Shown in pieces: positions 27,998 to 36,809 of a stretch of DNA of 64,000 nt. Numbering within the stretch: position 1 is the first letter of the stretch; each line of letters opens with the position of its first letter. This stretch comes from Candidatus Adamsella avium (GTDB lineage Bacteria; Cyanobacteriota; Vampirovibrionia; Gastranaerophilales; CAJFVJ01), in the NCBI GenBank assembly GCA_904420445.1, contig CAJFVJ010000002.1, forward strand, positions 62,001 through 126,000. The letters run 5' to 3'. The translations under genes and the position numbers were made by a program. The notes under the pieces are model-generated. The model was not told the origin of the DNA. It searched no databases and worked only from the letters and a program-made list of their open reading frames with translations.

Positions 27998-28543
27998 ATG
28001 AAAAAATTCGTATGTAGTGTATGCGGTTATGTACATGTAGGCGATACTCCCCCGGCTAAGTGTCCTACTTGCGGAGTTGGTCCTGATAAATTTATCGAAC
28101 AAAAAGAAGAAGCCAGAGTATGGGCTGATGAGCATAAAATCGGAGTTGCTAAAGGTCTTGATGCAGAAGTTGTTGAAGGTCTCAAGGCTAACTTTACAGG
28201 CGAATGCACAGAAGTCGGTATGTACCTCGCTATGAGCCGTCAGGCAGATAGAGAAGGATATCCTGAAGTTGCTGAAGCTTACAAAAGAATTGCTTTTGAA
28301 GAAGCAGAACATGCAGCAAAGTTTGCTGAACTTTTAGGCGAAGTTGTTGTTCCTTGCACAAAAACAAATCTTTCTATGAGAGTTGAAGCTGAATTTGGTG
28401 CAACTCAAGGAAAGAAAGACCTTGCTACAAAAGCAAAACAACTCGGATATGATGCAATTCATGATACAGTTCATGAAATGTGCAAAGACGAAGCCCGCCA
28501 TGGTAAAGCTTTCGAAGGATTGTTGAAAAGATACTTTAACTAA
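27998..28543 (+). CDS. Reverse rubrerythrin (rubredoxin domain N-terminal)
   Basis: An oxidative-stress protein that reduces H2O2 or O2 using electrons from NADH via rubredoxin. It has 181 residues from the ATG at 27998, chosen because GGAGG lies 10 bases before it. The N-terminal rubredoxin knuckle has C6, C9, C22 and C25; the diiron ferritin-like domain follows, with EEAEHA and DEARHGKAF iron-ligand motifs. The domain order is reversed relative to classical rubrerythrin, as known from Clostridium, and it suits a strict anaerobe. It has its own promoter and terminator. Confidence 0.93.
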   Translation: MKKFVCSVCGYVHVGDTPPAKCPTCGVGPDKFIEQKEEARVWADEHKIGVAKGLDAEVVEGLKANFTGECTEVGMYLAMSRQADREGYPEVAEAYKRIAFEEAEHAAKFAELLGEVVVPCTKTNLSMRVEAEFGATQGKKDLATKAKQLGYDAIHDTVHEMCKDEARHGKAFEGLLKRYFN

Positions 28544-28561
28544 TAATCTTTTTCAAAAATC

Positions 28562-28595
28562 AAAAAAGCCGATTTCAAAAGAAATCGGCTTTTTG
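28562..28595. terminator. Bidirectional terminator
   Basis: Stem AAAAGCCGATTTC/GAAATCGGCTTTT with an AAAA loop and a T-run, between the rubrerythrin gene and the convergent metalloprotease-like gene. Confidence 0.85.
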
Positions 28596-28596
28596 T

Positions 28597-29547
28597 TTAT
28601 TTATTTTCCTGTTCTTTTTGGGCTTGAATATTATCTTTTGCTTTCACAGCAAGAGTTGTCGCTATTCCTGTTGCCGCAGCCATAATTACATATGTCGCAA
28701 GCCCTAAGGCATTTGTCTTTTTGACTTTTTTCAAAAGCTCCGGTGCTGAAGAAAGTGCTTTTTTGGCAATGGAGTTTCCGTTCTTTGTAGCAAGCGCTTC
28801 TTCTGCTATTGCCGGTATCCAGCCCATTGTTGCGAGAACACCTGCGTTATCTTTGATGAACTGTCTTGCTCCGCCTTCTCCTTCTGCGCTGTTTGCTTTT
28901 TCTTTTGTTGTCATTGCAACAAGCATTACTCCAAGAGGAGCGATAATTTGCAGAGGTCTTAGTTTTTGGAGTGCTTTTCCTATTTTGCTTACATTTTTGT
29001 TGATAGCATGTCCCATTTCATGGAAAGATGAGAGCTGCAAACCTGTTCCTTTTTCAGGCAGCAGCACAGAGTTCACTTTCGGCTGAAAGAAGGCGTTGTT
29101 ACCTTTTGCTACTGTATCAAGCTGTTTGTACACATTTTGGTATAGCGGTATTTTCACCCCATCTTCAAAACCTTCGAGATTTTTTAAATTTTGTGGAATT
29201 TTCTTACTTATTTGCTCATAATGGGCATCTGTCATACTTGCTGCTGTATCGGCAACGTTTGAAGGATTAACTCTTAAGATTCGAACACCTTTTTCTTCAA
29301 GTCCGCTTTTTTTGAAAGCCTTCTCAAAAGAATCTGATAACAGATTTGACTCATCTGCACTAAGAGATGAGTTTATCTTTTTCATATTTTGCATAATCCC
29401 GTTTGTCGGCAGTGCTAGGAACTGTTTACCCAAAAGATAAGTTCCGACTCCTGCTGCGACTCCTATACCAGAATTTTTTGTTTCATTTTGCTTCTGCTGC
29501 AAAGTGTTTTGAGGATATATAGTTCTCCCCGGAAAATTTACCGTCAT
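28597..29547 (-). CDS. Putative membrane-bound zinc metalloprotease-like protein (HExxH)
   Basis: A 316-residue unknown. It has N-F-P-G at residues 4-7, an HExxH metal-binding motif at 176-180 (FHEMGHAIN), and a downstream acidic pair at 249-250 (AIAEEALATKNG) that could supply the third ligand as in gluzincins. Hydrophobic segments occur at about 200-214 and 281-301, so the protein is probably a membrane protein with two helices around the active region. I do not recognise a named family; fortuitous HExxH is possible. A reasonable ribosome site (AAAGGTAG) precedes the ATG. Confidence 0.6.
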   Translation of the reverse strand: MTVNFPGRTIYPQNTLQQKQNETKNSGIGVAAGVGTYLLGKQFLALPTNGIMQNMKKINSSLSADESNLLSDSFEKAFKKSGLEEKGVRILRVNPSNVADTAASMTDAHYEQISKKIPQNLKNLEGFEDGVKIPLYQNVYKQLDTVAKGNNAFFQPKVNSVLLPEKGTGLQLSSFHEMGHAINKNVSKIGKALQKLRPLQIIAPLGVMLVAMTTKEKANSAEGEGGARQFIKDNAGVLATMGWIPAIAEEALATKNGNSIAKKALSSAPELLKKVKKTNALGLATYVIMAAATGIATTLAVKAKDNIQAQKEQENK

Positions 29548-29612
29548 TATTCTACCTTTATATAATCTTCCCTTAATAATATAAAAACAGGAAGAATAAA
29601 AAAATTGTCATT

Positions 29613-29648
29613 AAAAAAAGTTGTCAAAATTTTTGACAACTTTTTTTA
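29613..29648 (-). terminator. Terminator after ftsZ
   Basis: Inverted repeat GTTGTCAAAA/TTTTGACAAC with flanking A and T runs, 22 bases past the ftsZ stop. Confidence 0.8.
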
Positions 29649-29670
29649 TTTAATTAATTCTGAATACCGA

Positions 29671-30825
29671 TTATTTATTTTTCAAAAAATCAGGTAAATC
29701 AAGCATCTGGCTTGCTACTTCCTGAGGTGACTTTTTGTTCGCAAAGAAGTCATTTATATCAGCTTTCAAATCAGATGTTGTTGAATTAGGAAGATTCGGG
29801 AATGAAAGAGCTTTTTCAGAATTTTGAGAAGAATCTTTCAAATCAAAACCTGTAGCTATCACTGTAATTTGTATTTCTCCCTGAATTCTATCATCGATTA
29901 CCGCACCGAAAGTAACAACAGCGTCTTCAAGAACTGTGCTGTGGATGATTTCTGCAGCTTCATATATTTCATGAAGAGTCATATCAGAACCGCCTGTTAC
30001 GTTGAGGATTACCCCGCTTGCACCGTTGATTGATGTTTCAAGCAGCGGTGAATTTACGGCGAGTTTTGCAGCTTCAAGAGCTCTGCCTTCGCCTGTTCCT
30101 CTGCCGATACCCATCAAAGCAGAACCTGACATCTGCATTACAGCCTTAACATCGGCAAAGTCAACGTTAATAAGCCCTGGAACGGTAATAATATCAGAAA
30201 TACCTTGAACACCTCTTAAGAGTACTTCATCAGCAACGCAGAAAGCTTCTCTCATTGTTGCTCTGCGGTCAACAACTTCTATCAACTTATCATTCGGGAT
30301 AACAATCAATGTGTCAACGTTTTCTCTCAGTTTTTCAAGACCCTGAAGAGCTTGATTCATACGGTGTTTTCCTTCAAATCTGAAAGGTTTTGTAACAACA
30401 CCGACAGTCAGAGCTCCGAGTTCTTTTGCTACCTGAGCAACGACTGGAGCTGCGCCTGTTCCTGTTCCACCGCCCATGCCTGCAGTGATGAATACCATAT
30501 CTGCGCCATCGAGAGCTACTGTGATATCATCACGGCTTTCATCGGCTGCTTTTTCTCCGACGCTCGGATTTGCACCTGCTCCCAAACCGTTTGTAAGTTT
30601 TGAACCCAGTTGAATTCTGTTTGGAGCTGAAGACATCTCAAGCACTTGAGAATCTGTATTCATTGCCCAAAAGTCAACGCCGCTGAGTCCTGATCTAATC
30701 ATTCTGTTGACAGCATTTCCGCCGCCGCCGCCTACTCCGACAACTTTTATATTTGCCTGACTAATTAATTCGCTTCTTTGTGTATCGCTATCAGCTGAGC
30801 TGACCGGTCCAAAGTTGTTTTCCAC
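29671..30825 (-). CDS. ftsZ: Cell division protein FtsZ
   Basis: The tubulin-like GTPase that forms the division ring. It has 384 residues: the GTP-binding core with the tubulin signature GGGTGTG, the synergy region, an approximately 60-residue linker and the conserved C-terminal tail (DLPDFLK) that binds FtsA or ZipA-type anchors. It starts with GTG preceded by AAAGGGGT at correct spacing. It stands alone rather than in a dcw cluster. The Min system at 57.8-60.3 kb positions it. Confidence 0.97.
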   Translation of the reverse strand: MENNFGPVSSADSDTQRSELISQANIKVVGVGGGGGNAVNRMIRSGLSGVDFWAMNTDSQVLEMSSAPNRIQLGSKLTNGLGAGANPSVGEKAADESRDDITVALDGADMVFITAGMGGGTGTGAAPVVAQVAKELGALTVGVVTKPFRFEGKHRMNQALQGLEKLRENVDTLIVIPNDKLIEVVDRRATMREAFCVADEVLLRGVQGISDIITVPGLINVDFADVKAVMQMSGSALMGIGRGTGEGRALEAAKLAVNSPLLETSINGASGVILNVTGGSDMTLHEIYEAAEIIHSTVLEDAVVTFGAVIDDRIQGEIQITVIATGFDLKDSSQNSEKALSFPNLPNSTTSDLKADINDFFANKKSPQEVASQMLDLPDFLKNK

Positions 30826-31020
30826 TTAACTGACCCCTTTATATCATGTACTAACTATAATTTTTCTACTTAACAATATATGAGAAATAAATCCTTTAGT
30901 AAAGAATTTTACAAAAATTAGTTACTCATTCTTAATCTTTTATTAACATAATTCCTCTTCTCATATAATAAACATTTTAGCAATATTTTCAAAAATTACA
31001 AATTAATTTTTGAAAACAAA

Positions 31021-31068
31021 GGAACAGCCCGTTCTTTGAGTAATAAATACGGGCTGTTTCTGTTTTTA
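31021..31068 (-). terminator. Possible terminator after kdsA
   Basis: AACAGCCCG...CGGGCTGTT with an 18-base loop lies 20 bases from the kdsA stop. The flanking T-run is weak on the minus strand and better on the plus strand, so the direction is uncertain. Confidence 0.45.
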
Positions 31069-31077
31069 TCAAATATT

Positions 31078-31899
31078 TTAGTGCATTATATTGAATATTT
31101 CGTTGCATTTCGCAAAGATATCGTATGCATCATCGAGTTTTATCATATTCGGTCCGTCACAGAGCGCTTTATCAGGATCAGGGTGAACTTCGAAGAACAC
31201 ACCGTCAGCACCTGCTGCTAGTGATGCATTAGCAAGAGGCGGAACAAATTCTCTCTGTCCTGAAGAACAAGCCCCTGCTCCACCGGGGAGCTGCACGCTG
31301 TGAGTGGCGTCGAATATAATCGGATAGCCAAAGCTGTGTACTATAGGGAATACTCTCATATCGACAACAAGGTTGTTATAACCGAAAGAGTCTCCTCTCT
31401 CTGTGATAATTACATTCGGATTGCCGCTTTTTTCAACTTTTTGGGCTGAGAGAATAATCTGCTGCGGAGATAGGAACTGACCTTTTTTGATATTAACTAT
31501 TTTTCCTGTTTTGGCTGCTTCAACAAGCAAATCAGTTTGTCTTGATAAGAATGCAGGAATTTGAATGATATCAACAACTTCCGCTACGGTTTTTGCATCA
31601 GCGGGAAGATGAACATCAGTAAGGATTGGAATATTGAATTCCTGTTTTACTTTGCTTAGAAGCTCGAGTCCCTGCTCCATTCCAATGCCCCTATATGAGT
31701 CCAGAGAGGTTCTGTTTGCTTTATCATAGGATGCCTTGAATATGTAGTCTATACCGAGTTTTTGTGTGATAAATTTTAACTTCTCGGCTGTTTTGAAAAG
31801 AATATATTCATTTTCTATTGCACATGGTCCTGCGATTATGACAAGCTTGTTACCGCCGAATTCGATATTTCCTAGTTTTACTTTTTTCAGATTATTCAA
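31078..31899 (-). CDS. kdsA: 3-deoxy-8-phosphooctulonate synthase
   Basis: Condenses arabinose 5-phosphate with PEP to make KDO-8-phosphate for lipopolysaccharide. I place the start at a TTG at 31899, eight bases after GGAGG; a GTG three codons earlier overlaps the GGAGG itself, so is unlikely. The protein is about 273 residues with IIAGPCAIEN, FKASYDKANRTS, TDVHLPADA and TERGDSFGYNNLVVDMR. It is the clearest single evidence for a Kdo-containing outer membrane in this organism. Confidence 0.95.
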   Translation of the reverse strand: MNNLKKVKLGNIEFGGNKLVIIAGPCAIENEYILFKTAEKLKFITQKLGIDYIFKASYDKANRTSLDSYRGIGMEQGLELLSKVKQEFNIPILTDVHLPADAKTVAEVVDIIQIPAFLSRQTDLLVEAAKTGKIVNIKKGQFLSPQQIILSAQKVEKSGNPNVIITERGDSFGYNNLVVDMRVFPIVHSFGYPIIFDATHSVQLPGGAGACSSGQREFVPPLANASLAAGADGVFFEVHPDPDKALCDGPNMIKLDDAYDIFAKCNEIFNIMH

Positions 31900-32007
31900 G
31901 ACATTCACCTCCGTAAAATTTACTTTTTCAAATTATATCATAAGAAATGTTTATCCGAGTTTTAAAATTTTTGTCAATTTACTGAGCGTATTTGTTTTAA
32001 AAATAAT

Positions 32008-32904
32008 ATGATGAATATTACAAAACAGATTTTGAATTTAAATAGTATAAATCAGACATCTCCCAGGCAAACAAGGGGCTATAACTCTTTAGAAAAACAG
32101 CCTGCGAAAGATACTTTTGAGAAGAGCAGGAGCGATGTTTCTTTCGGTTCAAACAGAGCTTATGCAATCCTAAAAGACCTTGCACCGCTTGATGCTTTGA
32201 AATACAAGGCAATGAATTCCGCTGATAAAGATATTCTGCGTACCGAGCTTGATGAGTATGTCGGAGAGGTTGTAAATGATTGTGTTAATGCAGCTAAAGC
32301 TCTGAAAAAATCCTATGATGATGAGTTTGGAGCAGGCAACTGGGAATATGTTTCAATTGGCAGGTCATGCGCTAATATTTCTGAAGCCCTCAAAGCAATG
32401 GGCGTTGAAGCGAAGAGTGTTCCTATCTCAGGACTGACAAATGTTTCTGACATAAAAAGCCTTACATCTCAGGCGGGATTTGAAGATTATAAACAATATC
32501 TCTACAGCCTCGGTTTATCTCCGGAGAAGATGAAAAGCTCAGGTAAGACTTATATCTTTCAGGACTATTGCGACTCCGGCAGAAGTCTTGAGGTCTTTGA
32601 GCAGCTGATGAGAAGTGATGAGATGGGCTTGAATCTTGAGAACATAAAATTTGACGGCATAAACGATAGATTATTCAAGACCTATCCTCACCTGCAGGAA
32701 TGGGGGATAGAAGGTTTTAACCCGATACAATTCTGTGTTCAGCGCCTTGGAATGCAGAATTATTTCGGCAGCCTCAAGAGTTATACTGATTTGCCAAAAC
32801 TCGATTGCAAAAATCTTGGTGATATAAAACATCTTTCAATAACACCCATGTCTACTAATGATTTATTCCGTTTCGGGATATTTGATAAGACTCAGCAACT
32901 TTAG
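32008..32904 (+). CDS. Phosphoribosyltransferase-like protein, unknown substrate
   Basis: A 298-residue protein. Residues 1-50 are polar with QPAKDTFEKS and V-S-F-G (44-47). The rest is a folded domain: YVSIGRSCANISEAL (114-128) resembles a nucleotide or PRPP contact, and YIFQDYCDSGRSLEVFEQL (182-200) resembles the PRPP-loop pattern [VI]-x-D-D-x-x-D-[ST]-G-[RK]-[ST], the key residues here being D186-Y-C-D189-S-G-R-S. The family assignment is inference; the N-terminal extension is lineage-typical. No signal peptide is seen. Confidence 0.5.
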   Translation: MMNITKQILNLNSINQTSPRQTRGYNSLEKQPAKDTFEKSRSDVSFGSNRAYAILKDLAPLDALKYKAMNSADKDILRTELDEYVGEVVNDCVNAAKALKKSYDDEFGAGNWEYVSIGRSCANISEALKAMGVEAKSVPISGLTNVSDIKSLTSQAGFEDYKQYLYSLGLSPEKMKSSGKTYIFQDYCDSGRSLEVFEQLMRSDEMGLNLENIKFDGINDRLFKTYPHLQEWGIEGFNPIQFCVQRLGMQNYFGSLKSYTDLPKLDCKNLGDIKHLSITPMSTNDLFRFGIFDKTQQL

Positions 32905-33001
32905 TTTTTTAGAGTCCTCCGATTGAAGGATATTTAAGATACTTATTTATAAAAAAACAATTTATGTCGATAAATAAAGTATCAGCACACTCGGAGATAG
33001 T

Positions 33002-33175
33002 ATGGCAAAGATAATAGAAAATCATATTGGACGAAGAATGATAAGATTATCCTCAGATGACATAATCATGGTTGTACAGCAGTACCAACAGATATGCCGT
33101 AATAGAACGCTTGATTTTTTGAGTGCAAAAAACATGCTCGAAGATAATCTTCTTTATTTGCCAGAAGAAGTGTAA
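33002..33175 (+). CDS. Small hypothetical protein (57 aa)
   Basis: An open frame of 57 residues starting MAKIIENHIGRRMIRLSSDD, preceded by GGAGA five bases before the ATG. It is charged, helical and rich in Ile and Leu, with no recognised family. It overlaps the convergent radical-SAM gene by 22 bases at the 3' ends, which is unusual and lowers confidence. It is too short for many gene callers. Confidence 0.5.
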   Translation: MAKIIENHIGRRMIRLSSDDIIMVVQQYQQICRNRTLDFLSAKNMLEDNLLYLPEEV

Positions 33176-34776
33176 AGAAGGTTTTGAAGACGTTTCAGTT
33201 CATCAACTAGTTGTTGTTTTGAAATGGTATTTTCAACCAAATCCCATGGGAGGGTTTCTTCAAACGGAATTTTTCTCTTTGAGTAGAACTCAAGAGGTGG
33301 AATACTCTCTGCTTCGGATAATTCTTTATACGCTCTATGCCAGCTTCCGAGTGATGCTTTATATTCATATACTTTTATAAGCAAATCGCTCAAACGCCTG
33401 TCGCCTCTTGAGATTATCGCTTGAATTTCATCCCATTTAATGCTTGTCGGGCGGTATTTTATGCCTGCCATATGCAAGTGTTTTTTCAGGTAATTATTTC
33501 TTGATTCAAGTGTTTTCTCGTCTTCTCTTCCATACCATTGGAACGGCGTTTGAGCCTTTGGCACAAACGAAGACGTACTCAGCGTAAGAGATATGTCTTT
33601 GTTTTCTTTTTGCAAGTTTTTGACAAGAGTCACCATATTTTCGATGTCTTTGTCTTCTTCTTCAGGAAGTCCTATCATTGCATAAATTTTTAGTGCTTTT
33701 AGTCCGTTTTCTGAGGCTGTTTTGATTGAGGCAGCAATCTGGTCATCCGAAAGATTTTTGTTTATGAATTGTCTAAGACGCTGCGAGCCTGCCTCAAGTG
33801 CGATTGTAGAAGAGCGCTGATGGCACTCTGAGAGCATCTTTACCGTTTTTGCGTTTAGTTTATCCGCTCTCAGCGAGGAGATTGAAACTTCGAAGTCTTT
33901 TTCTTTTTTCTTTTCGAGGATATAATCGCAAATCTTATCAAATTGAGGATGTGCGCTGACAAGTGCACCGAGAAGACCTATTTTGTTTGTATTAGCAAGA
34001 GCTAAATCTATTATTCCTTTTATTTCTTCAAAAGACGGGTATCTCGGAGGGAGATTCAGATAAGAAGAAAGACAAAATGCGCATCTGTTCGGGCATCCTC
34101 TGTAGAGTTCTATCAGGCAGTTGTTTGAAAACATAGTGTTTTCAGTAATAATCGGTGTAAACACACAGCGCATATCAGTCATTACACGTTTTTTTACGGG
34201 TATATTCGGAAATACCGAAGAAACGGCACCGTCTTTATCATATTCAAAGTTATATAAAGACGGAACATAAACGCCTTCTATTGATGCAAGTCCTTCAAGA
34301 ATTTCTGCTTTTGTTTTTTTTCCTTTTGAATTCTGGATAAAGTTCATCGCTTCATTCATCATAACTTCTCCATCTCCGACAAGAATGAAGTCAAAGAAGT
34401 CGCTGAAGGGTTCAGGATTGACTGATAATACCGGACCTCCTGCGAAAATGAGAGGATATGAGTCATCTCTGTCTTTTGATTTTAGGGGTATGTTGTATTT
34501 TTGCAGAATTTTGAAGATATTCAGGAAATCAAGCTCGAAAGAAAAAGAAAAGCCGAAGACATCAACATCTTTCAGATTATGCCTTGATAGTTCCGTATCG
34601 GTGAATATTCTTTCAACGTCGGTTTTTGGGTTTTCATCCATAAGACGAAACAGATGCAGATATCCGAGCGCTGACATCCCTATGTTGTAATTGCAGGGGA
34701 AGGAGAACCACACTTTTATTGCATCGTTATCTTTTTTTTGAGGTTTATATAAAAATATTTCTTTATTATCCATCAT
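33154..34776 (-). CDS. Radical SAM protein with N-terminal B12-binding-like domain
   Basis: A 540-residue radical-SAM enzyme. The N-terminal part has the KVWFSFPCNYNIGMSALGY start and GFSFSFELDFLN, then AGGPVLSVNPEPFSDFFDFILVGDGE, typical of B12-binding-domain radical SAM proteins (YgiQ/TIGR03960-like). The 4Fe-4S motif is in RGCPNRCAFC. It is co-directional with lysA, the cyclase gene and the permease gene, 9 bases after the permease stop, so all are probably one operon. The reaction is unknown. Confidence 0.85.
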   Translation of the reverse strand: MMDNKEIFLYKPQKKDNDAIKVWFSFPCNYNIGMSALGYLHLFRLMDENPKTDVERIFTDTELSRHNLKDVDVFGFSFSFELDFLNIFKILQKYNIPLKSKDRDDSYPLIFAGGPVLSVNPEPFSDFFDFILVGDGEVMMNEAMNFIQNSKGKKTKAEILEGLASIEGVYVPSLYNFEYDKDGAVSSVFPNIPVKKRVMTDMRCVFTPIITENTMFSNNCLIELYRGCPNRCAFCLSSYLNLPPRYPSFEEIKGIIDLALANTNKIGLLGALVSAHPQFDKICDYILEKKKEKDFEVSISSLRADKLNAKTVKMLSECHQRSSTIALEAGSQRLRQFINKNLSDDQIAASIKTASENGLKALKIYAMIGLPEEEDKDIENMVTLVKNLQKENKDISLTLSTSSFVPKAQTPFQWYGREDEKTLESRNNYLKKHLHMAGIKYRPTSIKWDEIQAIISRGDRRLSDLLIKVYEYKASLGSWHRAYKELSEAESIPPLEFYSKRKIPFEETLPWDLVENTISKQQLVDELKRLQNLLYTSSGK

Positions 34777-34785
34777 AGCAACCTG

Positions 34786-35808
34786 TTATTCTTTATTAAT
34801 TGTTTTTACATAGAGTTCATCAAACAGTACACAAACGGTTGCTGCGATGGCTGGAGCGAGGATTACTCCTGATACTCCCAGGAATTTTTCAAAAGCGAAG
34901 ATAGCAAAGATAATTATAAGCGGATGTAAATCAAGCATCTTGCCTAATACTATTGGTTTGAGGAAAGTGTTTGTTGACCACTGAGCAAAGGCAAATACTG
35001 CACATACAGCAACAATTGCAGCAATTCCTTTTGGGAATACTACTATTATTGCCAGTCCAAAAGCTATAATAGGCCCTACTATCGGTATAATATCAAGAAC
35101 CCCTGCAATAAATCCTATCAATAAAGAGAACGGAAGTTTGAAAATAGCCAGCCCGATGAAGGTAATCAATCCTACGGCAAACATCATCAAAAGCTGTCCG
35201 ACAACGTATCCTCCGACCTTTGTTGATATATTTGATGATAGTTCTTTTGCCTTATTTCTCATATTTTTTGGAAATAAAGCCAGAAAATAATCTTTTATTT
35301 CCGATTTATCAAGAAGCATATACAACACAATGATTGCAAGCGTGAATGCTATTGTAAAACCGTATATCAAGCTTACGGTGAAGTTTATTGATTTGTCGAT
35401 TATTGTTGAGCCGAAACTTGCAGAAGACATAAGAGCATTTTCCGTGTTGATAACTTCTATCAGCTTTTTGCCCATAAAATCCGTTGTAGAAAGATAGTTC
35501 ATAATCATCTGAAAATATTCGGGAATATTTTTTATGAAGAGTACTGTTTCTTTGTATAACAAAGATATAAGAGGAATCAGGATAAGCGTGAACAACCCGA
35601 AACCAATAAGATAAATCAACGAAATAACAAAAGACCTCGGCATTTTCTTTGAGAGCTTGTCAACAAGAGGCATAAGAGATGCAGCTATTACATAGGATGC
35701 AAAAAACAGCATAAATACATCTTTGAAATAATACATCCCGAATAATGTGATAACTACTAAAATGAAAAATATTATCATTTTATAATTTTTGAAATTAGAA
35801 ATATCCAT
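34786..35808 (-). CDS. AI-2E family transporter (PerM/YdiK-like permease)
   Basis: A 340-residue integral membrane protein with about seven to eight hydrophobic helices and the family motif near GVLDIIPIVGPIIAFG, plus DLHPLIIIFAIFAFEKFLGVSGVILAPAI at the end. Members were named for AI-2 export but several act as Na+/H+ antiporters or are uncharacterised. GGGGAGG precedes the ATG. Lying between the diadenylate cyclase gene and the radical-SAM gene, it may be osmoregulatory, but that is context only. Confidence 0.85.
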   Translation of the reverse strand: MDISNFKNYKMIIFFILVVITLFGMYYFKDVFMLFFASYVIAASLMPLVDKLSKKMPRSFVISLIYLIGFGLFTLILIPLISLLYKETVLFIKNIPEYFQMIMNYLSTTDFMGKKLIEVINTENALMSSASFGSTIIDKSINFTVSLIYGFTIAFTLAIIVLYMLLDKSEIKDYFLALFPKNMRNKAKELSSNISTKVGGYVVGQLLMMFAVGLITFIGLAIFKLPFSLLIGFIAGVLDIIPIVGPIIAFGLAIIVVFPKGIAAIVAVCAVFAFAQWSTNTFLKPIVLGKMLDLHPLIIIFAIFAFEKFLGVSGVILAPAIAATVCVLFDELYVKTINKE

Positions 35809-35829
35809 GAATGCCTCCCCTGCAAATGA

Positions 35830-36789
35830 TTATTCTGTCGGAGTTTGTTGAGTTTTTGATACGGATGTTGTTGCATCTTTCTTTGGCGAGTGCTTAAAGA
35901 ATTTCAGCATATTCAAGTATTTATCGCCGTTTTTTTGTTTAACTTCTTCTTTCTCTTCCAGACCAAGATAATCTTTGACTATTTGTCTAAAATGCGCCAA
36001 ATCTTCGCATTTTGTCAATACGCCGAGTTGGGCTGTCGAGATGTTGCCTGTTTCTTCTGAAACAACGATACACAAAGCATTTGACACTTCGCTCATTCCG
36101 ATTGCTGCTCTGTGTCTTGTCCCATACTGCCAGCTTAGTTTCGGGTCTTCCGTCAGAGGGAGAAGGACTCCTGCTGATAAGATTCTGTTTCCGCTTATAA
36201 TTACGGCTCCATCATGCAATGCTGTATTTGTGTGGAATATTGTCAGCAGCAGCTCTGTTGATAATATTCCGTTGATTTTTGTTCCGACATCAATATACCC
36301 TGAGCTGTCGTTGTGATCCTGCATAACTATCAGCGCACCGGTTCGTGATTTTGAGAGGTATTTTACGGCATCTGTAAGTTCGTTCACTACGTCTATTTGA
36401 TTTTTGTGGTCATCATTGTGGTTGTTTGCAAATATATTTTTTGTCAAAAATCCCTGCTGGCCGAGATATCCGAGAAATCTTCTCAATTCCGGCTGGAAAA
36501 CAACAACAAGACCAATGAGGATTATATTGACAATTGTTTCAAAAAACTTACCGATGATTTGAAAATCCATCAGAATAAGAAGCTTGCTCAGAAGAAGCAT
36601 AATCAGGACACTGACAATCCCTTTTACAAGACGTTCGGATTGAGTTCCTCTGATATATGTTCTATAAATTAAATAAAGAATTAGGACTATAACACCGACT
36701 TCTAAAATACTTTTGAGCTGTAAGCCGTTGGCAAGTGTTGAGAAATCTATGTTTGAAATATCTGTAACCGTAATCAGTTTCTCAAACAA
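35830..36789 (-). CDS. dacA: Diadenylate cyclase (CdaA/DacA type)
   Basis: Makes the second messenger c-di-AMP from two ATP. Its 319 residues include three predicted N-terminal membrane helices and a DAC domain with the DGA motif (LHDGAVIISGNRI) and RHR motif (TRHRAAIG). A C-terminal tail of about 45 charged residues is longer than in many CdaA proteins. The start is a TTG with GAAGGGA nine bases upstream. It lies 20 bases after lysA; there is no CdaR or GlmM gene beside it as in Firmicutes. Confidence 0.93.
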   Translation of the reverse strand: MFEKLITVTDISNIDFSTLANGLQLKSILEVGVIVLILYLIYRTYIRGTQSERLVKGIVSVLIMLLLSKLLILMDFQIIGKFFETIVNIILIGLVVVFQPELRRFLGYLGQQGFLTKNIFANNHNDDHKNQIDVVNELTDAVKYLSKSRTGALIVMQDHNDSSGYIDVGTKINGILSTELLLTIFHTNTALHDGAVIISGNRILSAGVLLPLTEDPKLSWQYGTRHRAAIGMSEVSNALCIVVSEETGNISTAQLGVLTKCEDLAHFRQIVKDYLGLEEKEEVKQKNGDKYLNMLKFFKHSPKKDATTSVSKTQQTPTE

Positions 36790-36809
36790 CTTAAAAATCC
36801 CTTCTTTAT

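Noticed and set aside
31900-31908. GTG start of kdsA at 31908
   Set aside because: It overlaps the GGAGG site itself; the TTG at 31899 has ideal spacing.
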